This document shows positions 40,942 through 50,402 of a DNA stretch of 64,000 bases, piece by piece. This DNA is from Peribacillus frigoritolerans (GTDB taxonomy: Bacteria; Bacillota; Bacilli; Bacillales; Bacillaceae), in the NCBI RefSeq assembly GCF_004358755.1, contig NZ_SMZY01000002.1, forward strand, positions 1,054,001 through 1,118,000, read 5' to 3'. A program made the position numbers and the translations under genes. The notes beneath the pieces were generated by a model that was not told the DNA's origin, did not search any database, and worked only from the letters and a program-made list of their open reading frames with translations. The stretch's first letter is position 1, and each line of letters opens with the position of its first letter.

Positions 40942-42960
40942 ATGAAACCTTCCATTATTCTACTGACAGGCGGTATAAAAACAAAGAAAACGCTTCACAT
41001 CCAACTAAACCAGCTATTGGGAGATTATCTTTCCATTAAGAGCTATGCTGCTGATGATGGTCTTCCGGCAGATCTTAAGGCAGACATTATTCTCTATTCC
41101 TCAGAATCCCTTAAAGAAGAACTCAGTCATTTAAAGAATATAGATGCAAAAATACTAATAACCGGCCAGAGGACTGTTCATCACGAATACTTGGACAAGC
41201 TGCTGAACCTTCCGCCGGGTTCAAACGTGCTTGTAGTAAATGACGAATACAACGTCACGATGGAGCTGATTCAGTCCCTTTATCAGCTGGGAATTAACCA
41301 TGTCCGTTTTATACCATTTAAGAAAAATCACTCTTATCAAGAAAATATAGATGCTGCCGTTTCACCCGGTGAAACCGAGCTTGTCCCTTCATATGTTCCG
41401 ATAATATTAGATATTGGCGTCCGCCTCTTTGATATGACCACTATCCTGAAAATAGCTGATTACTGCAGCCTGCCTGAGAATGCCACCCTGCAGATTTCTG
41501 AAAGATACATCCGCAGTATCATCCTGCTTCAGCAGAAACTGATGCTTGCCGAAAAGCAGACAAAAGAAGTCTATCAGCACATTCAGAATGTAGTAAACAC
41601 AGTGGACGATGGAATTTTAGCCATGAATGAAAGAAATGAAATTACCGTTTTTAATGAAAAACTTGAAGCGCTTTTTCAAGTTAAATCAGCAGAAATAATG
41701 AATTCCCCCATCCAGATTGCCGGTTTTGAGAAAGAAGTTGTGGAATTTATTATGAACGGCTCCGAAGAAAGTCATTTATTCACCATTAACGGGGTGGATG
41801 TCGTCGTATACCGCTACTCAATGACAGGAGAACAAACAACTGTTGCTGTTTTTAAAAGTGTGCGCCAAGCCTTTGAAATTGAAAAAGCAGCACAGCGAAA
41901 GCTAAGAGAAAAAGGATTTTATGCTAAGTACAGCTTCGATGACATCATTTGTGAAAACTCAAAAATGAAGGAGCTTAAACAAATTGCAAAGAAGCTTGCA
42001 TTATCTGAGCACCCGATTTTAATTCAGGGAGAATCAGGAACCGGCAAAGAATTATTTGCCCATGCGATCCACCAGCATTCCATGAGAAAGAACGGCCCAT
42101 TTTTGCCGGTGAATTGCAGTGCCCTGTCAGAAAGCCTGCTTGAAAGCGAACTTTTCGGATATGAGGAGGGAACTTTTACCGGAGCACAGCGCGGCGGCAA
42201 GAAGGGATTGTTTGAACTTGCAGATAACGGCACCATTTTTCTTGATGAAATTGGGGATATCAGCCTCTCAATGCAGTCCAGGCTGCTTAGGGTTCTTCAG
42301 GAAAAGGAAATTAGAAGAATCGGAGGAACAAAAATTATTCCAATCAACGTAAGGATTATTTCAGCAACAAATAAAAGAATTGAGGAACAAATGAAAACTC
42401 AGACATTCAGAAATGATTTGTTTCATCGTTTAAACGTGCTGAATCTTTCCATCCCTTCTTTAAATCAAAGGAAAGAAGATATTCCGCTCCTGATTCACCA
42501 CTGTATTACGAAGAATGGAAAATGGCTGAAGGTCGATCCTCTTCTAATGGAAAAGCTGACAGCAGCCGAATGGAGCGGAAACATCAGAGAGCTTAAAAAT
42601 GCAGTGGATTACATGATTACGGTTTGTGAAGGGGCCATCCTGACAATAAAAGATCTCCCTCATTCTTTTTCAGCAACTCTTGGGACAGAACCGCTTCATC
42701 AAAACATGCTTGAACAATCAGAACATGACACCATCCTGCAGATTGTAAAAGAATGCAATGATTCAGGAAAAGCTGCAAGCAGGGACTATATTTCAGAAAA
42801 AACAAAAGAACGGAGCATTCCGCTGCCATTGTCTCCGCAGCAGGTGAGAAGGCGTTTGGATGACCTTGAGGAAAAAGGAATGATTATGAAACGCAAGGGA
42901 CGCGGAGGCACAAGGATAACAGAGGACGGCTTAAAGTATTTAGAGAGAATTCTCCGCTAA
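40942..42960 (+). CDS. Sigma-54 enhancer-binding activator with PrpR_N domain and winged-helix end
   Basis: This 672-residue protein has a PrpR_N-type sensor (about 1-190), a coiled linker, a PAS-like part (about 205-300) and a sigma-54 AAA+ domain (about 335-560). The AAA+ domain shows Walker A GESGTGKE, the sigma contact loop as GTFTGA and Walker B NGTIFLDEIG. The C-terminus is not a Fis helix-turn-helix. It reads like a winged helix (LSPQQVRRRLDDLEEKGMIMKRKGRGGTR). The gene is divergent from the yfcC-iadA-cyanophycinase operon and its sigma-54 promoter, so it is the likely specific activator, perhaps sensing a dipeptide or aspartate derivative. Confidence 0.87.
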   Translation: MKPSIILLTGGIKTKKTLHIQLNQLLGDYLSIKSYAADDGLPADLKADIILYSSESLKEELSHLKNIDAKILITGQRTVHHEYLDKLLNLPPGSNVLVVNDEYNVTMELIQSLYQLGINHVRFIPFKKNHSYQENIDAAVSPGETELVPSYVPIILDIGVRLFDMTTILKIADYCSLPENATLQISERYIRSIILLQQKLMLAEKQTKEVYQHIQNVVNTVDDGILAMNERNEITVFNEKLEALFQVKSAEIMNSPIQIAGFEKEVVEFIMNGSEESHLFTINGVDVVVYRYSMTGEQTTVAVFKSVRQAFEIEKAAQRKLREKGFYAKYSFDDIICENSKMKELKQIAKKLALSEHPILIQGESGTGKELFAHAIHQHSMRKNGPFLPVNCSALSESLLESELFGYEEGTFTGAQRGGKKGLFELADNGTIFLDEIGDISLSMQSRLLRVLQEKEIRRIGGTKIIPINVRIISATNKRIEEQMKTQTFRNDLFHRLNVLNLSIPSLNQRKEDIPLLIHHCITKNGKWLKVDPLLMEKLTAAEWSGNIRELKNAVDYMITVCEGAILTIKDLPHSFSATLGTEPLHQNMLEQSEHDTILQIVKECNDSGKAASRDYISEKTKERSIPLPLSPQQVRRRLDDLEEKGMIMKRKGRGGTRITEDGLKYLERILR

Positions 42961-42993
42961 AAAACCGGACTCTTATCATGCGGGTCCGGTTTT
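42961..42993. terminator. Bidirectional terminator
   Basis: A 12-bp stem (AAAACCGGACTC with GGGTCCGGTTTT, one G-T) lies between the convergent activator and YugP-like genes, with T-run to the right and A-run to the left. Confidence 0.8.
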
Positions 42994-42996
42994 TCA

Positions 42997-43677
42997 TTAT
43001 TCTCTGTTATTTGCAAAAATCATAATGAATTTCAGCAATTCAAACAGCGAAATTAAAGCAGCGGCTACATACGTCAGTGCGGCGGCTCCGAGCACTTTGT
43101 TTACTCCCCGCTCTTCTTCATTGCGGATGATGCCCTCTGCAATCATAAAGTCCTTCGCTCTTCTGCTTGCATTAAATTCAACTGGAAGCGTGACAAGCTG
43201 AAAGGCAACTGCTGCAGAAAAGAAGATAATTCCGAGGCCGATCAGATTCAGCGAACCCAGCAAAAATCCTCCAATCAGCAAAAATGGAGCAATGCCGGAA
43301 GAAATACTGACAACAGGGAACATTTTATGCCTGAGCGTTAATGCACCATACGCCTCTTTATGCTGAACAGCATGGCCTACTTCATGAGCTGCAACTGAAA
43401 TAGCCGCAATGGACTGCCCGCCGTAAACAGGTTCAGACAGCCTGACTGTTTTCTTAGTCGGATCATAATGATCTGAAAGTGTTCCTTTAACAGGTTCAAC
43501 CGGCACATGATGAAGTCCGTGATGATCAAGAATTCTGCGGGCAACCTCCATTCCAGTTAACCCGGAAGAAGCCTGAACTTTTGACCATTTATTAAAATTG
43601 CTTTTCACTTTAGCCTGGGCCCAAAGCGCAAGACCAAAGGCTGCAAAGACCAAAATATCCATGGGATGAAAAAACAT
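42997..43677 (-). CDS. Membrane zinc metallopeptidase (YugP-like)
   Basis: The 226-residue protein starts at ATG 43677, with AGGAGG six bases upstream; a 45-codon longer frame lacks a good site. The zinc motif HEVGHAVQH stands at about 115-123 and three to four helices flank it. The profile matches YugP of B. subtilis, a neutral zinc membrane peptidase family (DUF2268/Zn_peptidase_2 type). Substrate unknown. It is divergent from the YkvA-like gene. Confidence 0.85.
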   Translation of the reverse strand: MFFHPMDILVFAAFGLALWAQAKVKSNFNKWSKVQASSGLTGMEVARRILDHHGLHHVPVEPVKGTLSDHYDPTKKTVRLSEPVYGGQSIAAISVAAHEVGHAVQHKEAYGALTLRHKMFPVVSISSGIAPFLLIGGFLLGSLNLIGLGIIFFSAAVAFQLVTLPVEFNASRRAKDFMIAEGIIRNEEERGVNKVLGAAALTYVAAALISLFELLKFIMIFANNRE

Positions 43678-43810
43678 ACAGCGCCTCCTGAAATAGATTC
43701 TTACTGTTATATTTCCTCTATCCGCTTCTAATAAACAGAGAAGTGCTAACATGATGTGACCGCAATGTAGTAAAATAATGGTATACTCCAATTGAAACGG
43801 AAGTGAATAC

Positions 43811-44218
43811 ATGTCTTTAAAACAGGAACAGGATACCCTTCAAGAATTACAAGAAGCTGAAAAGCATTATTCAGAAACAAAATTCTGGGATAAATTAAAG
43901 AAATTCGGAAAAAAAGCAGGCTCATCCGTGGTCTATGCCGTATTGCTTTTGTATTTTACGCTGCAGAAACCTGAAGTGCCGAAGAAAACAAAAGCGATCA
44001 TTATCGGAGCATTGGGCTATTTCATTTTGCCGCTCGATCTAATCCCGGACCTTGCAGCCGGAGTCGGCTACACCGACGATTTGGGTGCACTGGGCCTGGC
44101 TCTTCTGCAGGTAGCTATGTATATTGATGACGATATTAAAATTCAGGCGAAGGAAAAGCTGACAGAGTGGTTTGGCAAGTCAGTGGATACTTCTGTTATC
44201 GATGCGAAAATTAAATAA
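43811..44218 (+). CDS. YkvA-like DUF1232 membrane protein
   Basis: This 135-residue protein has the DUF1232 core [22 protein letters not shown] followed by [16 protein letters not shown] (about 63-105). Preceding residues form a charged helix and one hydrophobic segment. The family occurs widely in Bacillus, and its function is unknown. A strong terminator follows and separates it from the convergent YnfA-like gene. Confidence 0.85.
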   Translation: MSLKQEQDTLQELQEAEKHYSETKFWDKLKKFGKKAGSSVVYAVLLLYFTLQKPEVPKKTKAIIIGALGYFILPLDLIPDLAAGVGYTDDLGALGLALLQVAMYIDDDIKIQAKEKLTEWFGKSVDTSVIDAKIK

Positions 44219-44224
44219 AACAAC

Positions 44225-44258
44225 AAAAATGTCTATTCCGCTTGGGATAGACATTTTT
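44225..44258. terminator. Bidirectional terminator between ykvA-like and ynfA-like genes
   Basis: A 12-bp stem (AAAAATGTCTAT with ATAGACATTTTT) and a ten-base loop, extended by CAAC/GTTG outside, ends both convergent genes. Confidence 0.85.
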
Positions 44259-44267
44259 TGTTGTATT

Positions 44268-44596
44268 TTATTGCCTGGGGGCAAACAGCATAACCGAAAC
44301 TCTCCAACAAGACAGATAACTGCACCCGCCCAATCATAAATATCAGGCGTTTTCCGGTCCACTCCCCATCCACACAGAACGGAAAGAATAATAAATATAC
44401 CGCCGTAAGCCGCATAGACCCTCCCAAAGGAAGGGAACGTCTGCATAGCTGCAATCATTCCATATATAGCTAAAGAGATTCCGCCAAAAACACCCCAATA
44501 AACCGGCTTTCCTTCCCGGAGCCAAAGCCAAATTAAATATCCTCCGCCAATTTCTGCTAGCCCTGCCAGCAGGAATAGGGAAATTGAGTAAATCAA
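44268..44596 (-). pseudogene. YnfA-family (SMR-like) membrane protein, frameshifted near its 3' end
   Basis: The first 95 or so residues match YnfA/UPF0060: [38 protein letters not shown] and [11 protein letters not shown]. After this the frame changes to [10 protein letters not shown], which is not the family end. Removing two bases (GA, at about 44300-44305) restores [10 protein letters not shown] and a stop at 44268, exactly before the terminator. The unshifted frame runs to 44180 through the terminator and into the opposite gene. This is a 2-bp insertion in the genome or in the sequence. YnfA proteins are small four-helix efflux-type proteins. Confidence 0.8.
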
Positions 44597-44624
44597 CAGG
44601 CGCCATCCTTGTGTATCATTTTTA

Positions 44625-45845
44625 TCAAATTTCTTTCTTCATCAGCTGAAGATCAATATACAATTGAATCCTTGTATGAAAATCATCAAAATCAATGGAT
44701 GTGAGCTCGTTGATCTGATTAATTCTGTATTTGAGCGTGTTAGTATGCACATACAGCTGCTCGGCAGTAGGCTTGATTTTGCAGTTGTTGAACAAATAAA
44801 TCTCAAGTGTATGAATCAGCTTTGTCTGGCTTTCTTCATCCTTCTTCTTCAATATTTCCAGGCTTTTATTGGTGTAGCCAGTTATACTGTGATGCTTTGA
44901 AATGGTTTCGAGATAGCGGAAAATCCCGAGTTTGCTGTAAGTAAAAGGAAGCTTTTCAGGAGAGCCGATAAATTTGGCAGCATTAATGACTTCCAGTGCT
45001 TCATAGTACGATTTTCTCAACTGTAAAATGGACGAATAAGCATTGCCGATCCCAGCATAAATTTTATGGCTGTCCATTTGCGACAGGACGGTTGATGTCA
45101 GCTCTGATGCACTTGCTGCAAGCTGATCAGCAACCTTTGCATTGCTCCCAATAATGACGATCACTTTCAGCTGATCTGTAAACACATGCGCAAAATGATT
45201 CAATGCGTTTGCAAATAAACGAACTGTTTCTGTCAGGTCATCCAGCTGTTCCTTTTCACTTTGAGAAACAGTGAATATGTTGACGATAAACGTTTCCGGG
45301 ATGAGAATACTGTGATTTGCCGCTTCCCATTTAATTTGATTCTCCGTTTGAAAGACTTCTCCGATAATCTTTTTATAAAACTCGTTTTTTTCTTCGTTTT
45401 CTCTTAAGTTTATCTGATTTTTCTGATACAGAAGCTTCCCTATATGGCGGGATACTTCATGCAGAAAATCCAGCTCATTTTCTGTCACTCGCTCTGTCTC
45501 CTGAACCCAGATATAGCCAAAAACTTGATCTTTGTAGATGGCGCTTACAACAACCCGCTGATTTAAGCCGATTTCTTTTATCTGTTTTACCCGAAACGGG
45601 TGAGTAATTGTTTTGAGCTGATCAACAATGCCTTCATCCATGAATTTCTCAAGAATGGGAATCGGCCAGTGCTTTGTAAAAATGGTCTGCTGATTAGCCT
45701 GATCGAAATGGTCTATGTAATAAGAGCTGTATGCCAGCAAAGAGAATTGATCATTTTCAATGACGACTGGTTTTTTTAAGTAAGTGCTGACCATATCTGT
45801 AATATCGTTAATGTTTGTCAGTGTCAGAATTTTTTCGAGTAACAT
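44625..45845 (-). CDS. putR: PucR-family activator of proline catabolism
   Basis: This 406-residue protein has an N-terminal GAF/PucR-type region (about 1-160), a middle GGDEF-like domain (about 190-330) and a C-terminal PucR HTH ([19 protein letters not shown]). B. subtilis PutR has the same design and size and activates putBCP in the presence of proline. Here too the gene lies directly after putB-putC-putP on the same strand, 140 bp past putP and beyond a strong terminator. Confidence 0.88.
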   Translation of the reverse strand: MLLEKILTLTNINDITDMVSTYLKKPVVIENDQFSLLAYSSYYIDHFDQANQQTIFTKHWPIPILEKFMDEGIVDQLKTITHPFRVKQIKEIGLNQRVVVSAIYKDQVFGYIWVQETERVTENELDFLHEVSRHIGKLLYQKNQINLRENEEKNEFYKKIIGEVFQTENQIKWEAANHSILIPETFIVNIFTVSQSEKEQLDDLTETVRLFANALNHFAHVFTDQLKVIVIIGSNAKVADQLAASASELTSTVLSQMDSHKIYAGIGNAYSSILQLRKSYYEALEVINAAKFIGSPEKLPFTYSKLGIFRYLETISKHHSITGYTNKSLEILKKKDEESQTKLIHTLEIYLFNNCKIKPTAEQLYVHTNTLKYRINQINELTSIDFDDFHTRIQLYIDLQLMKKEI

Positions 45846-45957
45846 ATATGGCCCTCCTGCTTGAAATATAAATGATGAAACTAATTATAATACTTTTTTC
45901 AGCACGAAGGGAATAGCAGCTGCATATTAAAATCCCATCGAGTTTAAGCCACAAAAA

Positions 45958-45981
45958 AAGGACCGGGAATTCCCGGTCCTT
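45958..45981 (-). terminator. Intrinsic terminator after putP
   Basis: A perfect 24-bp palindrome (AAGGACCGGGAA with its complement) lies just past the putP stop, followed by seven Ts on the reverse strand. It separates putP from putR. Confidence 0.88.
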
Positions 45982-45986
45982 AAATC

Positions 45987-47456
45987 TTAGTCTTTTAAAA
46001 TTCTCTCAAATTCATCAAATTGCTCTTTCGCTTCTTTTGGAGGCTCAGGTGTCATCAAGCTGACCGCAACAATTGCAAGTAAGCTTAAACCAAACCCGGG
46101 AATCATTTCATAAAGAGTGTCTGACAATCCTGCCATCGACCAGAAGATAACGGTTGCGGCACCGACGACCATTCCTGAAAGCGCTCCCCACTTAGTCATT
46201 CTTTTCCAAAAGAGACTCAGCAAAATCAGAGGTCCAAATGAAGAACCAAATCCAGCCCAGGCATAGCCGACAAGTCCAAGGATTGTGTCGTTTTGCTCCC
46301 AAGAAAGAATAAGGGCAATGACCGATATGAGCAGAACTGAGGCTCTGCCTAAAAAGACAAGTTCTTTATCTGAAGCAGAACGTCTGAAGAATGTTTTGTA
46401 AATATCCTCTGTTAATGAACTCGCTGTCACAAGCAGCTGAGAAGAAATCGTGCTCATAATCGCTGCGAGAATAGCTGAAATCAAAAATCCTGTAATAAAC
46501 GGATGAAACAGCACTTCTCCTAAAACGATGAAAACTGTTTCCGGATCATCAAGCTTCATGTCATTTTGTGAAAAATAAGTGATGCCGATAAATCCTGTAA
46601 GCATTGCACCGATACTTGAGAAAATCATCCATCCCATCCCGATATTGCGGGCTTTTTTGATTTCTTTTACAGAATTAATCGCCATAAAGCGGACAATGAT
46701 ATGCGGCTGGCCAAAATACCCGAGGCCCCATGCAAATAAAGAAATAACTCCCAATAGGCTTGTTCCAGTAAAAATATTTAAAAGTGCCGGGTCAATTGAA
46801 CGAGCTGTGTCAATCGAAGGACCAAACCCTCCAACATGGATAAGAGTCACAATAGGTACAAGAATCAAAGCAATAAACATGATGATCCCCTGAACAAAGT
46901 CAGTCCAGCTTACCGCCAGGAATCCTCCAAACAATGTATAGGCTACTACAACGCCGGTTAAAATCCATAATCCAGTATGATAATCAAGGCCAAATGTGCT
47001 CTGGAATAAAACACCGCCCGATACCATTCCTGATGAAACATAAAAAGTAAAGAATATTAAGATAACTAAAGCTGAAATAAGTCTCAGAATCCGCGATCCG
47101 TCAGTAAAGCGATTTTCAAGGAATGCCGGAATGGTGATGGAATTATTTGCTACTTCTGTATACGTTCTTAATCTAGGAGCAACATAAAGCCAGTTGGCAT
47201 AAGCGCCAAGCGTTAAACCGATGACGATCCATATAGAACTGAGTCCCGTTGCAAACATAGCGCCAGGCAGTCCCATCAGCAGCCATCCGCTCATATCAGC
47301 TGCACCGGCGCTTAAAGCCGTAACAGCTGGACCGAGACCGCGGTCTCCAAGCATGTAATCATTTAGGTTTGACGTTCTCTTATAGGCAAAATAACCGATA
47401 ATCAGCATGCCAGCCATGTAAATGCTTATTGATAATATCAATGCGTAATCAATCAT
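45987..47456 (-). CDS. putP: Sodium/proline symporter
   Basis: This 489-residue SSS-family symporter has about 13 helices. Family segments: GDRGLGPAVTALSAGAADMSGWLLMGLPGA (N-terminal Na+/proline region), FGGFLAVSWTDFVQGIIM, WGLGYFGQPHIIVRFMAI and SAILAAIMSTISSQLLVTAS. It takes up proline with sodium. It is third in the putB-putC-putP order, separated from putC by about 160 bp with an internal hairpin. Confidence 0.92.
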   Translation of the reverse strand: MIDYALILSISIYMAGMLIIGYFAYKRTSNLNDYMLGDRGLGPAVTALSAGAADMSGWLLMGLPGAMFATGLSSIWIVIGLTLGAYANWLYVAPRLRTYTEVANNSITIPAFLENRFTDGSRILRLISALVILIFFTFYVSSGMVSGGVLFQSTFGLDYHTGLWILTGVVVAYTLFGGFLAVSWTDFVQGIIMFIALILVPIVTLIHVGGFGPSIDTARSIDPALLNIFTGTSLLGVISLFAWGLGYFGQPHIIVRFMAINSVKEIKKARNIGMGWMIFSSIGAMLTGFIGITYFSQNDMKLDDPETVFIVLGEVLFHPFITGFLISAILAAIMSTISSQLLVTASSLTEDIYKTFFRRSASDKELVFLGRASVLLISVIALILSWEQNDTILGLVGYAWAGFGSSFGPLILLSLFWKRMTKWGALSGMVVGAATVIFWSMAGLSDTLYEMIPGFGLSLLAIVAVSLMTPEPPKEAKEQFDEFERILKD

Positions 47457-47504
47457 AGAGGAACCCCTTTCAGAACCAAGAAATATCTATATTTTTTTAA
47501 AAAA

Positions 47505-47533
47505 GAGGAAGCAACTTGTTTTGTCACTTCCTC
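47505..47533 (-). terminator. Hairpin between putC and putP (attenuator or partial terminator)
   Basis: GAGGAAGTG and GCTTCCTC arms on the reverse strand, with a T-run (TTTTTT) after them, form an intrinsic terminator-like hairpin within the operon. It may lower expression of putP relative to putBC. Confidence 0.65.
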
Positions 47534-47616
47534 AAATTGAATCTGGAGTTATCTTACTTAAACACTATAGGAATGCTTTTGAATCGCATTTCTTTGAATC
47601 TCTGATTCTCTATCTA

Positions 47617-49158
47617 TTAAAATGTTTCAGATGTTGTTTTAGCCTGCATGTGAAGCTGAAGGTAATCAGGACCGCCTGCTTTAGAATCTGTTCCTGACAT
47701 GTTGAAGCCTCCGAATGGCTGGTAGCCTACGATTGCCCCAGTACATCCGCGGTTGAAGTAAAGGTTTCCAACATGGAAGTCTTCACGTGCTTTTTCCATG
47801 TTAGCGCGGTTTGTCGTAATGACTGCACCTGTTAAACCATACTCTGTGTTGTTCGCAATTTCAAGCGCTTCATCAAAGTCTTTCGCTTTTGCAAAAGCAA
47901 CAACCGGTCCAAAGATTTCTTCCTGCATTAAGCGTGCTTTTGGATCAACATCTGCAACGATTGTCGGCTGAACGAAGTAGCCTTTAGAGCTGTCACCTTC
48001 TCCGCCTGAAAGAATGCGCCCTTCTTCTTTTCCGATTTCTACATAGCTCATGATTTTGTCAAAAGCAGCCTGATCAATAACCGGTCCCATAAAATGGTTT
48101 TCTGTCGGATTGCCGACTGTTAATTGTTTTGTTAATTCTACAGCGCGGTTTAATACCTGATCGTACACATCTTCTACGATTACCGCACGAGAGCATGCAG
48201 AGCATTTTTGTCCTGAGAAGCCGAATGCTGATTTCACAATCGATTGAGCAGCAAGCTCAAGGTCAGCCTCTTTATCTACTACGATCGTATCTTTTCCGCC
48301 CATTTCAGCGATGACGCGCTTCAGCCAGATTTGGCCGTCATTCAGCTGTGACGCACGGTTGAAGATGCGAAGACCTACATCGCGTGAACCTGTGAAAGAG
48401 ATAAAACGTGTTTTTGGATGGTCAACAAGGTAGTCTCCCACTTCTGCTCCGCTTCCTGGAACAAAGTTCAGAACGCCTGAAGGAAGTCCTGCTTCCATCA
48501 TAACTTCTACAAATTTAGCAGCAACAATAGGTGTAGTTGAAGCCGGTTTTAATAGAATCGTGTTTCCAGTTACGATTGCAGCTACCGCTGTGCCTGCCAT
48601 GATTGCAAACGGGAAGTTCCAAGGTGAAATGATGATGCCGACGCCTAGTGGAATGTAGTCATAGCGGTTGTATTCTCCCGGACGGCTTTCAACAGGAACT
48701 CCATCTTTAAGCTTAAGCATTTGACGGGCATAAAACTCAAGGAAGTCAATCGCTTCAGCTGTATCAGCATCAGCTTCGTTCCAAGGCTTTCCTGCTTCTT
48801 TTGTTAAAAGGGCTGAAAACTCATGCTTGCGGCGGCGGATGATGGCTGCTGCTTTGAAAAGAACATCAGCACGGATCTCAGGCTTTACTTTTTTCCAGCT
48901 TTCAAAAGCAGCAGAAGCTTCCTGCATCGCTTTTTCTGCATGGTCACGGCTTGCTTTTGACACGCGGCCGATTACTTCTTCTTTATCAGCAGGGTTATAA
49001 GACACGATTTTATCATCTGTCGTTACTTTTTCTGCACCGATGTATAAAGGATAATCCTGTCCTAAATAGCCTTCCACTTTTTGAAGAGCTTCCTGGTAGG
49101 CTTTTTTGTTTTCCTCGTTTGTAAAATCAGTAAATGGTTCGTGTTTGTATGGAATCAT
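47617..49158 (-). CDS. putC: 1-pyrroline-5-carboxylate dehydrogenase (proline operon)
   Basis: This 513-residue aldehyde dehydrogenase oxidises P5C from proline to glutamate. Catalytic features: [32 protein letters not shown] and the nucleophile GQKCSACSR (two cysteines, against one in rocA). It follows RocA closely over the whole length and shares the same C-terminal 50 residues. It lies 36 bp after putB. Both genes being kept suggests separate regulation by RocR and PutR. Confidence 0.93.
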   Translation of the reverse strand: MIPYKHEPFTDFTNEENKKAYQEALQKVEGYLGQDYPLYIGAEKVTTDDKIVSYNPADKEEVIGRVSKASRDHAEKAMQEASAAFESWKKVKPEIRADVLFKAAAIIRRRKHEFSALLTKEAGKPWNEADADTAEAIDFLEFYARQMLKLKDGVPVESRPGEYNRYDYIPLGVGIIISPWNFPFAIMAGTAVAAIVTGNTILLKPASTTPIVAAKFVEVMMEAGLPSGVLNFVPGSGAEVGDYLVDHPKTRFISFTGSRDVGLRIFNRASQLNDGQIWLKRVIAEMGGKDTIVVDKEADLELAAQSIVKSAFGFSGQKCSACSRAVIVEDVYDQVLNRAVELTKQLTVGNPTENHFMGPVIDQAAFDKIMSYVEIGKEEGRILSGGEGDSSKGYFVQPTIVADVDPKARLMQEEIFGPVVAFAKAKDFDEALEIANNTEYGLTGAVITTNRANMEKAREDFHVGNLYFNRGCTGAIVGYQPFGGFNMSGTDSKAGGPDYLQLHMQAKTTSETF

Positions 49159-49194
49159 TAGAAATCGCTCCTTAAGAATAATTTAGTGTAACCC

Positions 49195-50112
49195 TTAACT
49201 TTTCACCATGCCTTTAAAGGCAAAAGCAATATTCGATGGCCGCTCGGCAAGTCTTCTCATGAAGTAGCCGTACCAGTCAAGACCGTATGGAACATAGACG
49301 CGCATTTGGTAGCCTTGTTTGACAAGCTCCAATTGCGTTTTACTTCTCATCCCGTAAAGCATTTGGAATTCAAACATAGAGTTTGGAATGTTATGCTTTT
49401 TGGCGAGCGTTTTCGTGTATTCGATGATCTGGTCATCATGAGAGGCGATAGCTGTATAGTTGCCGTTAAGAAGACTTTGCTCAATCAGTTTTTTATAGTT
49501 TTCATCAACATCTGCCTTTTCAGGAAAGGCCACCTCAGGTGACTCTTTGTATGCTCCCTTTACAAGACGCAGAAACGGCTTATACTGCGCGAGATCGCTT
49601 AAATCCTTCTCTGTACGATATAAGTAAGCTTGTAAGACCGTGCTGATGCAGCTGTACTTTTCTTTGAACTGTTTGAAAATATCAAGAGTAGCCTGACAGC
49701 GCACTTCATCCTCCATGTCAATCGTCACCATGACATTGTGTTTTTCCGCTGTATCAAGGATTTTTGTCATATTTTCGATAACCAGCTTATGATCAATATC
49801 AAGACCGAGCGATGTCATCTTTAATGATACTTGTGAATTCAGCTTTTCCCTGCTGATCATTTCGATGGTTTCGATGCATTCTGCCGTTCTTTCTCTTGTG
49901 ACTTCCTCTGAATCTACGAATTCTCCAAGATGATCGACTGTTACCAGCAAGCCGCTTTCATTCAGCTGTTTAATGAATTTGATGGAACTTTGGAAATCTG
50001 TTCCACCAATTATTTTCCCTGCCGCAAAACTGCCGCCGCGCTTCTTTGCAATATTATTAAGTAAGTTATTTTTGGATAAGAATAAGAAAAAATCTCGTGT
50101 AATCGCTTCCAT
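49195..50112 (-). CDS. putB: Proline dehydrogenase
   Basis: The 305-residue FAD enzyme oxidises proline to P5C. It starts at ATG 50112 behind AGGAGGTG; the longer frame back to 50337 is not supported. TIM-barrel segments: VTVDHLGEFV, SLKMTSLGLDID, VTIDMEDE, LRLVKGAYKE (a conserved substrate lysine), EFQMLYGMR and RVYVPYGLDWYGYFMRRLAERP (substrate arginines). Length agrees with PutB/FadM of B. subtilis. It is the first gene of putBCP. Confidence 0.93.
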   Translation of the reverse strand: MEAITRDFFLFLSKNNLLNNIAKKRGGSFAAGKIIGGTDFQSSIKFIKQLNESGLLVTVDHLGEFVDSEEVTRERTAECIETIEMISREKLNSQVSLKMTSLGLDIDHKLVIENMTKILDTAEKHNVMVTIDMEDEVRCQATLDIFKQFKEKYSCISTVLQAYLYRTEKDLSDLAQYKPFLRLVKGAYKESPEVAFPEKADVDENYKKLIEQSLLNGNYTAIASHDDQIIEYTKTLAKKHNIPNSMFEFQMLYGMRSKTQLELVKQGYQMRVYVPYGLDWYGYFMRRLAERPSNIAFAFKGMVKS

Positions 50113-50200
50113 CGTTAACGTACACCTCCTGTAGAAGTTGTAATCACAAGTTAATCTTACTTTTTTTCGACAATTTTCACAACGTTCTAAAAATACAAGA

Positions 50201-50214
50201 ATTAAGCGCTTTAT
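50201..50214 (-). promoter_or_regulatory. Candidate CcpA (cre) site before putB
   Basis: ATTAAGCGCTTTAT, about 90 bp before the putB start, resembles the cre consensus with a central GCGC. Carbon catabolite control of proline use would be sensible. It is unproven. Confidence 0.4.
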
Positions 50215-50402
50215 TTGTTGTTTTTGGACAAAAGCAAAATTATTAATGGAAATTGGAAGTTTATTAATTACAACTACAGGGAGCATTCCTTCATTAAGAA
50301 AAGCCCCTGTTTTTTTATCAATAGGCAAAGTAACCATTTGAAGCCCAATTCATACACTACGATGAATGATTCTCACTTAATAATCCATAAAAGAGGAGCA
50401 TA

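Noticed and set aside
44180-44267. C-terminal extension of the YnfA-like protein
   Set aside because: It arises from the 2-bp frame change and passes through the terminator into the YkvA-like gene.
50113-50337. Longer putB start (75 more codons)
   Set aside because: The extension has no similarity to proline dehydrogenases and covers AGGAGGTG and the likely promoter region.
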